From assembly GCF_030463535.1 (NCBI RefSeq), contig NC_132881.1, positions 49,314,703-49,378,702 on the forward strand: a stretch of 64,000 nucleotides of DNA, in the 5' to 3' direction. The DNA is from Salminus brasiliensis. Its lineage: Eukaryota; Chordata; Actinopteri; Characiformes; Bryconidae. The notes beneath the pieces were generated by a model that was not told where the DNA came from, searched no databases, and was given only the letters and a program-made list of their open reading frames with translations. Positions 13,815 through 26,009 of this stretch are shown here, one piece after another (the first letter of the stretch is position 1; every line of letters starts with the position of its first letter). Position numbers and translations under genes: made by a program.

Positions 13815-16800
13815 AAGACAAAGTCAGTGTTCAGTGAGAGTGTCTACCTGTAATTAACTCTATATAACATTAGAATAAACCCAAATAAACATAAAGTCAG
13901 TGGTCAGTGAGAGCGTCTACCTGTAATTAACTCTATATAACATTAGAATAAACCCAAATAAACATAAAGTCAGTGGTCAGTGAGAGCGTCTACCTGTAAT
14001 TAACTCTATATAACATTAGAATAAACCCAAATAAACATAAAGTCAGTGGTCAGTGAGAGCGTCTACCTGTAATTAACTCTATATAACATTAGAATAAACC
14101 CAAATAAACATAAAGTCAGTGATCAGTGAGAGTGTCTACCTGTAATTAACTCTATATAACATTAGAATAAACCCAAATAAACATAAAGTCAGCAGTCAGT
14201 GAGAGTGTCTACCTGTAACTAACTCTATATAACATTAGAATAAACCCAAATAATCATAAAGTCAGTGGTCAGTGAGAGTGTCTACCTGTAATTAACTCTA
14301 TATAACATTAGAATAAACCCAAATAAACATAAAGTCAGTGGTCAGTGAGAGCGTCTACCTGTAATTAACTCTATATAACATTAGAATAAACCCAAATAAA
14401 CAGAAAGTCAGTGGTCAGTGAGAGTGTCTACCTGTAATTAACTCTATATAACATTAGAATAAACCCAAATAAACATAAAGTCAGCGGTCAGTGAGAGTGT
14501 CTACCTGTAATTAACTCTATATAACATTAGAATAAACCCAAATAAACATAACGTCAGTGGTCAGTGAGAGTGTCTACCTGTAATTAACTCTATATAACAT
14601 TAGAATAAACCCAAATAAACATAAAGTCAGTGGTCAGTGAGAGCGTCTACCTGTAATTAACTCTATATAACATTAGAATAAACCCAAATAAACATAAAGT
14701 CAGTGATCAGTGAGAGTGTCTACCTGTAATTAACTCTATATAACATTAGAATAAACCCAAATAAACATAAAGTCAGCAGTCAGTGAGAGTGTCTACCTGT
14801 AACTAACTCTATATAACATTAGAATAAACCCAAATAATCATAAAGTCAGTGGTCAGTGAGAGTGTCTACCTGTAATTAACTCTATATAACATTAGAATAA
14901 ACCCAAATAAACATAAAGTCAGTGGTCAGTGAGAGCGTCTACCTGTAATTAACTCTATATAACATTAGAATAAACCCAAATAAACAGAAAGTCAGTGGTC
15001 AGTGAGAGTGTCTACCTGTAATTAACTCTATATAACATTAGAATAAACCCAAATAAACATAAAGTCAGTGGTCAGTGAGAGCGTCTACCTGTAATTAACT
15101 CTATATAACATTAGAATAAACCCAAATAAACAAAGTCAGTGGTCAGTGAGAGTGTCTACCTGTAATTAACTCTATATAACATTAGAATAAACCCAAATAA
15201 ACATAAAGTCAGCAGTCAGTGAGAGTGTCTACCTGTAATTAACTCTATATAACATTAGAATAAACCCAAATAAACATAAAGTCAGTGGTCAGTGAGAGCG
15301 TCTACCTGTAATTAACTCTATATAACATTAGAATAAACCCAAATAAACATAAAGTCAGCAGTCAGTGAGAGTGTCTACCTGTAATTAACTCTATATAACA
15401 TTAGAATAAACCCAAATAAACATAAAGTCAGTGGTCAGTGAGAGCGTCTACCTGTAATTAACTCTATATAACATTAGAATAAACCCAAATAAACAGAAAG
15501 TCAGTGGTCAGTGAGAGTGTCTACCTGTAATTAACTCTATATAACATTAGAATAAACCCAAATAAACAAAGTCAGTGGTCAGTGAGAGCGTCTACCTGTA
15601 ATTAACTCTATATAACATTAGAATAAACCCAAATAAACATAAAGTCAGTGGTCAGTGAGAGCGTCTACCTGTAATTAACTCTATATAACATTAGAATAAA
15701 CCCAAATAAACATAAAGTCAGTGATCAGTGAGAGTGTCTACCTGTAATTAACTCTATATAACATTAGAATAAACCCAAATAAACATAAAGTCAGCAGTCA
15801 GTGAGAGTGTCTACCTGTAACTAACTCTATATAACATTAGAATAAACCCAAATAATCATAAAGTCAGTGGTCAGTGAGAGTGTCTACCTGTAATTAACTC
15901 TATATAACATTAGAATAAACCCAAATAAACATAAAGTCAGTGGTCAGTGAGAGCGTCTACCTGTAATTAACTCTATATAACATTAGAATAAACCCAAATA
16001 AACAGAAAGTCAGTGGTCAGTGAGAGTGTCTACCTGTAATTAACTCTATATAACATTAGAATAAACCCAAATAAACATAAAGTCAGTGGTCAGTGAGAGC
16101 GTCTACCTGTAATTAACTCTATATAACATTAGAATAAACCCAAATAAACAAAGTCAGTGGTCAGTGAGAGTGTCTACCTGTAATTAACTCTATATAACAT
16201 TAGAATAAACCCAAATAAACATAAAGTCAGCAGTCAGTGAGAGTGTCTACCTGTAATTAACTCTATATAACATTAGAATAAACCCAAATAAACATAAAGT
16301 CAGTGGTCAGTGAGAGCGTCTACCTGTAATTAACTCTATATAACATTAGAATAAACCCAAATAAACATAAAGTCAGCAGTCAGTGAGAGTGTCTACCTGT
16401 AATTAACTCTATATAACATTAGAATAAACCCAAATAAACATAAAGTCAGTGGTCAGTGAGAGCGTCTACCTGTAATTAACTCTATATAACATTAGAATAA
16501 ACCCAAATAAACAGAAAGTCAGTGGTCAGTGAGAGTGTCTACCTGTAATTAACTCTATATAACATTAGAATAAACCCAAATAAACAAAGTCAGTGGTCAG
16601 TGAGAGCGTCTACCTGTAATTAACTCTATATAACATTAGAATAAACCCAAATAAACATAAAGTCAGTGGTCAGTGAGAGTGTCTACCTGTAATTAACTCT
16701 ATATAACATTAGAATAAACCCAAATAAACATAAAGTCAGTGGTCAGTGAGAGTGTCTACCTGTAATTAACTCTATATAAAATTAGAATAAACCCAAATAA

Positions 16801-16947
16801 ACATAAAGTCAGCGGTCAGTGAGAGTGTCTACCTGTAATTAACTCTATATAAAATTAGAATAAACCCAAATAAACATAAAGTCAGTGGTCAGTGAGAGCG
16901 TCTACCTGTTAACTCTATATAACATTAGAATAAACCCTAATAAACAT
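13815..16947 (-). repeat. 73-bp satellite, array 2 (inverted, higher-order)
   Basis: About 43 copies of the same 73-bp unit as at 6,810, here reverse-complemented (CTATATAACATTAGAAT and TAAACATAAAGTCAGTGG). Diagnostic variants show nested periodicity. A GTAACT variant sits at 14,215, 14,799 and 15,817 (spacings 584 and 1,018). A CAGAAAG variant sits at 14,401, 14,985, 15,494, 16,003 and 16,512 (spacings 584, then 509 three times). A two-base deletion variant (AAACAAAG) sits at 15,131, 15,567, 16,149 and 16,585, the pairs being 1,018 apart. The array therefore grew by copying blocks of 7-8 and 14 units. Confidence 0.96.
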
Positions 16948-16994
16948 AGAATCATAAACACTGATGATAATGTTTAAGCTTTACATTAAACATC

Positions 16995-17000
16995 CCCCCC

Positions 17001-17033
<33 letters not shown>

Positions 17034-17036
17034 CCT

Positions 17037-17069
<33 letters not shown>

Positions 17070-17195
17070 CCTCTCTCTATCTCTCTCCCTCTCTCTCTCT
17101 CTATGTCTCTCTCTCTCCCTCTCTCTCTCTCTCTCTCCCTCTCTCTATCTCTCTCTCTCTCTCTATCTCCCTCTCTCTATCTCTCTCTCTCCCTC

Positions 17196-17259
<64 letters not shown>
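16995..17259. repeat. CT microsatellite
   Basis: A pure to slightly interrupted CT tract contains CCCTCTCTAT variants. The Ser/Leu and Arg/Glu open frames on it are artefacts. Confidence 0.95.
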
Positions 17260-17261
<2 letters not shown>

Positions 17262-17641
17262 CTGGGTGAGTGCAGGTCTTTGCCCTTTGCATGTCTTATG
17301 ATAACAAGCTCTTGGTTTACATAATCCATCAGTGGCCGAGCTCCGAGTGGAGATTTTAGACTGAGGCTTATTTTGGAAGGAGATGATGCTCCTCTAAAGA
17401 AGTCAAAACACGGCCTTCCAGGGATTAGGACTGGAGAGCAGAGCGGGGGTGAGGTGTGTGAGTGTGTGTGTACACATGATGAGTTTAATTCCAAAACACA
17501 TTATAGCATTACACACACATTACACCCCTCCAACACACACACACACACACACACATTTAACATTTCAGTCCAACACTAAAACAGCACTACTGAAAAAAAC
17601 TAAACAGGAACAAAAATAACCATATATGTTTAAGTGTGTAT

Positions 17642-17726
<85 letters not shown>

Positions 17727-18038
17727 TTTATACTTAATATTTATATTTCTACACATTACAGAGATTGTTTAATTTATTTCTGGTTCTGGATTTTAGGGCA
17801 AAATGTAAATCACACAGCAGCTGAGGACCCAGTAAAGCTGTATCCTAAAATATTATCAACAAAGTAAAATGTTCTATTTTATTGTTTTATATATACATTT
17901 ATTTATATATACTTTTATATGTTTTATTTAAATTTTCCTGGATCTTTACTGTTCACTAAGAGGGCATCTGATTTACTGATTTACTTTCCAGCTTAAACAT
18001 GAAACAGTGCATGTTAGTGTGAGTGTGTTTGTGTTGAC
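17260..18038. other. Intergenic DNA with long CA tract
   Basis: A CA tract of about 70 bp lies at 17,649-17,721, with a shorter one at 17,534-17,554. The rest is unique and I recognise no gene in it. Confidence 0.5.
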
Positions 18039-18187
18039 CACCCATCATTATCATTATTATTATCATTATCATTATTATTATCATTTTTATTATCATTATC
18101 ATTATTTTTTAGTATTTCATTATTATTATCATTATCATTTTTGTTATTGTTGTTAGTATTATTATCATCATTATTATTAATATTATT

Positions 18188-18229
<42 letters not shown>
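18039..18229. repeat. ATT/ATC microsatellite
   Basis: Trinucleotide-like runs of ATT and ATC pass into a pure AAT run at 18,190-18,229. Confidence 0.9.
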
Positions 18230-18230
<1 letters not shown>

Positions 18231-18261
18231 GAGAACAAATATTATAGAATTAGATTACAGT

Positions 18262-18805
18262 TTCTGTTTATTATCTAGAACCTGTTGGGTATTTCAGTGT
18301 ATTTGAATTCAACAGTTTTAGAACCTAAAATAATGACGCAGTATTCGACATGTTCTACCTTATACTCACTCAGTTAATATCTAGAACTTTCTTGCCATCT
18401 TGTGTAATTTATTTAGACTGCCTTCAAATGAACCATCATGTTGACCAAAATAATAACCCAACTTATCCATCACAGTTACTCCATTAATATCTAGAACGTT
18501 CTTGGTATCTCAGTGTAGTTTAGTTAGACGGTGTCGGAACCTACCAACAGTGAACCTTCAGTAAATGATCAGACACGTTTTTCATTTGTACCTCATACTT
18601 CTTCAGTTGGTTTGTAGAACTCTGTCATTTATTCAGACTGTCCTGGAACCCATCATGTTACTCAACATAATGATCTAGTACTTTAGAGTTTGCCCCTCAT
18701 TATACTTCTCTAGTTAATATCTAGAACCTTGTCAGCAGTTCAATGCAATATAATCAGACTGGCCTGAAACACGTTCCCCAAAATAATGACCTAGTACGTC
18801 AGGTT
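18262..18805. repeat. Degenerate tandem repeat of 100-120 bp
   Basis: The string TATCTAGAAC recurs near 18,272, 18,388, 18,497 and 18,717, with a degraded copy near 18,616. It is followed each time by a CAGTGTA...TTTAGAC-like segment and then by an AAATAATGA-like segment. Five old copies are visible. No coding frame spans them. Confidence 0.75.
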
Positions 18806-19007
18806 CTGTATCGACAGCTGTAACCGGGTGCATTCAGGGACGGTGCTGAGAGCTGAACCCGGTTCTCAGAGCCTCGGCTGTCGGCGGTGGACGTTGATGA
18901 GTGGAGAGAGGGACTTCCTGCCTGTGCAGGTGAGGAACGTGGCGCTGGTCCAGGATGCGGTCCAGCTTGGCAGATCCAGCCTGTCAACACACCGCTGTTA
19001 GCTAAAG

Positions 19008-19050
<43 letters not shown>

Positions 19051-19275
19051 TACACACACATACACTCTCCGCCTGCCCAGAACAGGCCCACTCCATTAGC
19101 TTCTGGAGCCCCTCACCCTTCCTCACACACTCACACTCTGGAGTGGCTACGCCTCAGTGTTTGCTGAAAAGCTGGCCGTCCAACGTGGAGAGGAATTCCA
19201 GTGACCGGCACGGCCTGAAACCCAGCACTGAAGGAGGACGGAGTCACTCCATCGGTCAGGACGTGTTTGGTATCT
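18806..19275. other. Unique intergenic DNA with CA tract
   Basis: A CA tract lies at 19,011-19,046. The GC-richer segment 18,870-18,990 reads as an open frame on both strands but shows no recognisable protein. Confidence 0.45.
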
Positions 19276-19279
19276 CATG

Positions 19280-19512
19280 AGCTTCGTCAGCCTAACAGGA
19301 CGTATAGCACATATATATAACGTCTATATGTCGACTGAAGACCCTCCTCTCCTGAGAGGATTAGTGTGCAGAGGGTAGAGAGTGTTCTGTGTTTAGTGGA
19401 GTCCAAGATTAGAGGATCTTCTGGACTCTAGTCTGTGTAAACTAGATAAGGGTGTTTTCTGAGTGACAGTGAAGCTCTTTGGTAAAAGTCTTAAATATAA
19501 AAATAAATGTAT
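19280..19512 (+). mobile_element. L2-type LINE 3' fragment
   Basis: The segment matches the 3' part of the better preserved copy at 60,960-61,505. Both share GACTGAAGACCCTCCTCT, then TGTGTTTAGT(G/A)GAGTC, then GATTAGAGGATCTTCTGGA and a CAGTGAAGCTCTT stretch close to the end. It is 5'-truncated and has no coding capacity. Confidence 0.75.
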
Positions 19513-20129
19513 AATAAAGGAACAGTTATCAATAATAAAGACTGAGCCTGTGTGGAAGTAGTAATACTGGCGAGATTTAACTGTTTAGTCTAAATAAAGC
19601 TGAGAACACTGAGAAATCCACATTGCACACTTCAAACTGGTCGTTTTTTCAGTGTGGTTTCCATGGACACTATTCCCACAATGCAACTGCAGACCTGTCT
19701 GTACCTGTTCCTATAGTGCACTACCTGTGTTATGCTGCTGGATGCTAAATTTCAGGGGGACAACGATGCATGAGCAGCAAAGTGATGGTGGCAGAAAAAT
19801 GACATGTTGGCATAGCAACACTTCATCACTTCCTGTGCTGATCACATCACTAACTCAGTAATGAGATTGTATCTCAGTTTAATAATCACAGGATCTCAAG
19901 ATAATGAGATAATGAGACAAAATCGTTGTTCTTTAGCTTACGATGAAACATGCTAGGCTAATGTAGCTAACATACACTGGACTTAGGCTGTCACCAGTCT
20001 CTTCTTCAGGGACATGTTTATTAGCATTCCGGTACAGCCTGAAGTCGCGGTTCCACACTGTTACCATATCCACTCTTCTCTCGGATGAACTGACGAAGTG
20101 TTTTTACAGCGTGAAGAATCAAACCTCAG
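19513..20129. other. Unique intergenic DNA, nothing recognised
   Basis: No tandem repeat, transposon end or plausible exon is visible here. Confidence 0.45.
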
Positions 20130-21605
20130 ACCCCAGACACGTCCCGGTAAACCTCAGAGCCCAGACACGTCCCGGTAAACCTCAGAGCCCAGACACGTCC
20201 AGGTAAACCTCAGAGCCCAGACACGTCCCGGTAAACCTCAGAGCCCAGACACGTCCCGGTAAACCTCAGAGCCCAGACACGTCCAGGTAAACCTCAGAGC
20301 CCAGACACGTCCCGGTAAACCTCAGAGCCCAGACACGTCCCGGTAAACCTCAGAGCCCAGACACGTCCAGGTAAACCTCAGAGCCCAGACACGTCCCGGT
20401 AAACCTCAGAGCCCAGACACGTCCAGGTAAACCTCAGAGCCCAGACACGTCCCGGTAAACCTCAGAACCTTAGACCCCAGACACGTCCCGGTAAACCTCA
20501 GAGCCCAGACACGTCCTGGTAAACCTCAGAACCTCAGAGCCCAGACACGTCCCGGTAAACCTCAGAGCCCAGACACGTCCAGGTAAACCTCAGAGCCCAG
20601 ACACGTCCTGGTAAACCTCAGAACCTCAGACCCCAGACACGTCCCGGTAAACCTCAGAACCTCAGACACGTCCCGGTAAACCTCAGAACCTTAGAACCCA
20701 GACACATCCCGGTAAACCTTAGACCCCAGACATGTCCAGGTAAACCTTAGACCCCAGACATGTCCCGGTAAAACTCAGAACCTTAGACCCCAGACACGTC
20801 CCGGTAAACTTCAGAGCCCAGACACGTCCCAGTAAACTTCAGAGCCCAGACACGTCCCGGTAAACCTCAGAGCCCAGACATGTCCCGGTAAACCTCAGAA
20901 CCTTAGACCCCAGACACGTCCCGGTAAACTTCAGAGCCCAGACACGTCCCGGTAAACCTCAGAGCCCAGACATGTCCCGGTAAACCTCAGAACCTTAGAC
21001 CCCAGACACGTCCCGGTAAACTTCAGAGCCCAGACACGTCCCGGTAAACCTCAGAACCTTAGATCTCAGACACGTCCCGGTAAACCTCAGAGCCCAGACA
21101 CGTCCCGGTAAACCTCAGAACCTTAGATCCCAGACACGTCCCGGTAAACTTCAGAGCCCAGACACGTCCTGGTAAACCTCAGAACCTTAGATCCCAGACA
21201 CGTCCCGGTAAACCTCAGAGCCCAGACACGTCCCGGTAAACCTCAGAGCCCAGACATGTCCCGGTAAACCTCAGAACCTTAGATCCCAGACACGTCCCGG
21301 TAAACCTCAGAGCCCAGACATGTCCCGGTAAACCTCAGAACCTTAGATCCCAGACACGTCCCGGTAAACCTCAGAGCCCAGACATGTCCCGGTAAACCTC
21401 AGAACCTTAGATCCCAGACACGTCCCGGTAAACCTCAGAGCCCAGACATGTCCCGGTAAACCTCAGAACCTTAGATCCCAGACACGTCCCGGTAAACCTC
21501 AGAGCCCAGACATGTCCAGGTAAACCTCAGAGCCCAGACATGTCCCGGTAAACCTCAGAACCTTAGATCCCAGACATGTCCAGGTAAACCTCAGAGCCCA
21601 GACAG
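20130..21605. repeat. 28-bp CpG-containing minisatellite
   Basis: About 50 tandem units of the form CCTCAGAGCCCAGACACGTC + CCGGTAAA (28 bp), with longer variants that insert AACCTTAGA. Each consensus unit has two CpGs (ACACGTC and CCCGG). Many units carry ACATGTC, TCCAGG or TCCTGG instead, the changes expected from decay of methylated CpG. From about 20,880 to 21,500 a two-unit block (AACCTTAGAtCCCAGAC, then GAGCCCAGACATG) repeats regularly. Confidence 0.95.
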
Positions 21606-24600
21606 GTTCTGGCTGATCGAGTCGCTGCTTTCTGACGGGCTGCGGTTTTACTGTACGACAGTTTTCCTACAGCAGCTTTTTTTGAGGCTGATCGGATACT
21701 GATTATTAATAAAACAGACGAGACGCTGGATTCCAACCAGCATCATATCAGATCAACAAATCATACTGAAACCTGCTGCTGGAAGGACGAACACGAGACC
21801 GAAAGACTTTTACTTTCTTTTCTGTTTGTTTTTTCACTGCTTTTATTTAATGCCGTATTTTTATTTGTTTGTACATTTGCTGGTGTGTGTGTGTGTGTGG
21901 GTGTGTTGTGAGTAGGGTTAGATTTCAGAGAGATGTAAAATAGAAAATCACTGTAAAACCCACACCCTGTTTGAGTGTCACTTTTAGAAAAGTCTGGTTT
22001 CTGCCACCTAATATAAAAAATATCATAATAGTTTTTTTAATTATAATATTATTATTATTTTACATCATTAAAGTAAGAAATGCTAAAAAAAAAAAACAAT
22101 GACAAGATCTACTCAGAATAATAATTAACAAAAACTGAAAACTCAGGATAATGAGATTACCTGAACACAATGACTTACACACACTATCACTGTATTACTC
22201 AGTAACTACAGGGACGTCTGTACAAACTGCTGCAGCGATTCTCCGCTAATAACAATGTATAACACTATAATAACTAATAAAGGATTATCTTATCTTAACA
22301 CTGTTATAACACTATAACACTTTCAGAACGCCGGCGGGACATTTAAAGGGGTTAATATTTCAAAATAATGAGATACTATCCAACATAATGAGCACAGATC
22401 CTAAGATACTGAGACAGTATCTGGAAATAATATTAACAACTTACTTAAATAATTAAATAATATATATATATATATTTATTTATTTTTAAATGGTGTAAAT
22501 GAGCTTCATTAGCTGTGCCTGGGTGTCTCTTATATACAACTGCTGAGTCGCTGTGTTGAGCTGTTGGGGTGAAAGTAATCATGTATTAGAGTAACTCTTA
22601 TGACTGAGCACTGGGTTAGTCACATCACCTGTAGACCTCAGAGCTGTGTCACGGAAATGACAACACTACTCAGCATTTCTTATCAGTTCTTATTATTACA
22701 GTAGCATATTATTCATTATATATATATTAATATTAATATTTGGATCTGAGAACCAGTTTTGAGTTTGATTCTCAAAAATTCTAAAAAAGAAGTGTGTGAT
22801 TATTATTATTTCAGTTTAGATCATTGATGATATACTTCAGTAAAACCTGACTGGAAAGCAGAAACACTGATTTAACCAGGAGCTTCGGTATGAAGGGTTC
22901 AGACGTCCTGCGTTGAGAAGTGTAAAGTAAGAGCTGTACTGGAAGGTTTAGCTGTCAGGTGACCCTCACCTGCGCCTCACCTGAGATATCTCACAATTCA
23001 TCTGAAATCTCCTGATTTGACTGCTGTTAAAACAGAGGGCCGTGCTCCCGCAGTCGGCCTTCACTCATTTACATCTTTTCACACAGCTGCAACCACCAGA
23101 CACCACCCAGAATCACCAGCCCCCTGCAGACCAAACAAGCTGGACCTTTACCCTCCCACTAAACACGGCCATTAGCGCTAAACATACTGCTTTTACACAC
23201 AAAAAGCTGCCGTGTTTTTAGATCAAAATAAACCGTGTTTCCACAAAAGGAGGAGCTGCTCACAGTTACGCCGCATCAGATTACACTGATAAGAGGAAAC
23301 TGCACAAAAGCAGAACCGGGGGGTTGAGTTTAGTCCCACTGCCGACAGAAATAAACACTAAAATACTGCAAATACCTCACTTCACAATCCAAACTCAATT
23401 AAACAGCATTAATAAAGAACAGATACAAAATGACAAGTTTCAATATTTGATCCACTTTTGACACAAATAGGTAAACAAAAAAAAACAAAAAAACTCTGAA
23501 ATACAAAAATCAAAAAACACTTTTCAAAAATTCAAGTTTAACTTTAAAACAGAGAGAAATAAAAACATACAAGAATATTAAAAAGTCAGGTCTGAGAACC
23601 ATTCTGCTGTTAACAAAACAGGTTAAAGAAAACTTTAATACTTTTTGAATTGTGAATTTATGATTATAATGATTGATTTTCTATCAAATACAATAAAACA
23701 ATATTATATAAAATTTAAATTTACAAAATAAACCAATTACAAAAATTAAAAATTAAAAAAATATTTTTAAACATGATTATGCCCCAAATGCAGTTCTGTT
23801 TTACTGCTAGATTAAAACACAGTGTAAATCATTTTGAGTTGAATGAGTATAAATTAATTTAAGTTTCTACATCTTTTAAACATTTCTTTATCTAAAAAAA
23901 AATGTTTGATTTGTAACAAAGGCTTTGATGCTAAAAGACAGAGCTCTAAAGCATCTGAGAATCAGTGTTACTCAATAACATCAGCCAGCTGATTTACTGT
24001 CCTTTTGAAGTGCTCTGTGCCTTTTACAAAAAAAGCTTATTATTATTATTATTATTATTATTATAAATTGAATCTGATTAATCTGTGAGTAAATATAAAT
24101 GAATAAATAAATCAAACTACAGTTGAACTGACAGCGGCAAACTGTGCAGTCAGAGCATGACAGGTTTAATAGAAATACGTGAAGGTCATCGTCGCGGACT
24201 CTCGGTCTCGCACTGTTTCACTCAGTGATCCTCATTAATAAACTCCTCTTATTAATCTTATCAGATCAATCCAGCAGCAGAAAGAGGCTTTTTAATCTCA
24301 ATTCTTACATTTTTGCATTTAAATTTGATAAATTGTCTGTTTGAGCAGTTGTTTAGATCTGGGGCAGGTTGTCACATGATGAGGAGCATGAGGAGCATGA
24401 GGAGGTGTGGCCAATCGCTCCTCAGGTGCTTTAGAGTGCAGGTAAGACGCTCATGTCACTCAGTCATCTCTCAAAGCCAGGCAGAGCCTAAGCCTTGGAA
24501 AAATGCTGTTTACATGAACGTCCTCGCGTCGTGGATTTCGCTCGGGCGAGAGTGGGGTTCTGGAGAGCTGGAGAGCCCTGCGGTTCTAGTGACCTCACTG

Positions 24601-24796
24601 GAGAGCTTCTGAAGAGAACTGTGAGTTCAGCCACCATGGCTGCTATCTATCTCTTATTGAAATATCTGCTGCTTCAGGCAGAAACCTGCTGCTCCTGATC
24701 CGAACAAAGCGAAACGACTTTCACATTCGCTAAAAGCCACAGGTACCAGACACACCTCTGCAGCTTGGTAGGCTGGGGTAACAGACCAACAGAAAG
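21606..24796. other. foxe1 upstream region, no other gene seen
   Basis: About 3.2 kb of mainly AT-rich unique DNA with small microsatellites (TA near 22,460, ATT near 24,040). GC content rises from about 24,400. Promoter and enhancer elements of foxe1 are expected here, but I cannot point to a defined one. Short frames at 24,313-24,700 have no recognisable product. Confidence 0.5.
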
Positions 24797-25852
24797 ATGC
24801 CGGTTGTCAAGGTGGAGAAAGAATCGCCGTCAACAGACCCTCAAACGGCTCTTCCAGAGGCCGACCCTCAGTCAACGGACCCTCCCAGGGGTCGTAGGAG
24901 GAAGAGACCCCTGCAGAGAGGCAAGCCACCTTACAGCTACATCGCCCTCATCTCCATGGCCATTGCCAACTCCCCGGACCGCAAGCTGACCCTGGGCGGC
25001 ATCTACAAGTTCATCACAGAGCGGTTCCCATTCTACCGGGACAACTCCAAGAAGTGGCAGAACTCCATCCGCCACAACCTGACGCTCAACGACTGCTTCG
25101 TGAAGATACCCCGGGAACCCGGGAGGCCGGGAAAGGGCAACTACTGGGCTCTAGACCCCAACGCAGAGGACATGTTCGAAAGCGGAAGCTTCCTGAGACG
25201 CCGCAAGCGTTTCAAGCGCTGTGATTTCACCACATATTCCTCCTACGTCCACGAGTCGCCCGTATTCTCGCAGGTCCAGATCGCTTGCCCCACTTACACC
25301 GGGTCCATCTACCCAAGCAACCCATACGGGCCGCAGCTTTCCTCACCCTACTACCCTTCATCCTCTTGCACCTTTGGCTCAGCCCAGTCCAGAGTCTTCA
25401 GCATCAACACCCTCATCGGATCCCACGGCAGTCTGGCCCAAAGTCCAGAGATTCCAGGTCAACAGTCCTGCCGAAGTTTTAGCCCCAGCGACGGTGGCCC
25501 AGGGTTCCAGGTCCAGCCGTGCAGCGGATCTGCGGTTCTTTCACGCCGCTCCAGTTCAACAGGACACGCCGGGTTCACGTACCCCAATCCTGGGTCACAT
25601 GGATACACCCAGGCTCAAGGACCATACACCCAAAGCAGTGGTCAAGGGTACACCGCCAATGGACGACTCGGGGTCGGCGGGTCACCCCCAATGGCTGGAG
25701 ATACAATCGGTGACCCATACGGTCGAGCTTCCCCTGGACAGCTGGGCTCTTTCGGCCAATACAACAACACCTGCATGACCGGCGGCTCCGGAGGATACCT
25801 TCGGCATGCTTCGTACCCGTCCAGCATGGACAGGTTCGTGTCTGCGATTTGA
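24797..25852 (+). CDS. foxe1: Forkhead box protein E1 (FoxE1-like), single exon
   Basis: An intronless 351-residue forkhead transcription factor. Residues 31-42 form a basic stretch ([12 protein letters not shown]). The forkhead domain follows at about 43-140, from [14 protein letters not shown] through the DNA-recognition helix [13 protein letters not shown] (87-99) to the wing with [13 protein letters not shown] and the second basic cluster RRRKRFKR (134-141), probably a nuclear localisation signal. The C-terminus is Ser/Gly/Tyr/Pro-rich and of low complexity. The basic leader and the FPFYRDN and [10 protein letters not shown] wording fit FOXE1 better than FOXE3. trmo, the neighbour of FOXE1 in human, is also in this window. 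In vertebrates FOXE1 acts in thyroid, pharyngeal and palate development. The start codon opens the frame directly before MPVVKVE. An AATAAA lies at 25,996. Confidence 0.93.
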   Translation: MPVVKVEKESPSTDPQTALPEADPQSTDPPRGRRRKRPLQRGKPPYSYIALISMAIANSPDRKLTLGGIYKFITERFPFYRDNSKKWQNSIRHNLTLNDCFVKIPREPGRPGKGNYWALDPNAEDMFESGSFLRRRKRFKRCDFTTYSSYVHESPVFSQVQIACPTYTGSIYPSNPYGPQLSSPYYPSSSCTFGSAQSRVFSINTLIGSHGSLAQSPEIPGQQSCRSFSPSDGGPGFQVQPCSGSAVLSRRSSSTGHAGFTYPNPGSHGYTQAQGPYTQSSGQGYTANGRLGVGGSPPMAGDTIGDPYGRASPGQLGSFGQYNNTCMTGGSGGYLRHASYPSSMDRFVSAI

Positions 25853-25995
25853 ATCTGCTGAACTGTGAAGGTGCTGATAAACCACTGCTGCCTGTGATGA
25901 TGCCGCCGTCCCGTCTGAGGTTAAGAATTATTTTAGGGACAGTCTGCGGCGCTTCGGTTATTCTATGGTTATTCTTTTAGCATGCAGCAAAACCC

Positions 25996-26001
25996 AATAA
26001 A
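25996..26001 (+). terminator. foxe1: foxe1 polyadenylation signal
   Basis: A canonical AATAAA lies 144 bases after the foxe1 stop codon on the same strand. A longer 3' UTR using a later signal is not excluded. Confidence 0.65.
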
Positions 26002-26009
26002 ACCTTTGA

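Noticed and set aside
18799-19099. A possible exon in the GC-richer block
   Set aside because: Both strands are open, a CA microsatellite interrupts it, and no protein family or consistent splice pair could be found.
24313-24698. A short gene just upstream of foxe1
   Set aside because: Overlapping small frames have no recognisable product; the region is more likely foxe1 5' UTR or promoter.
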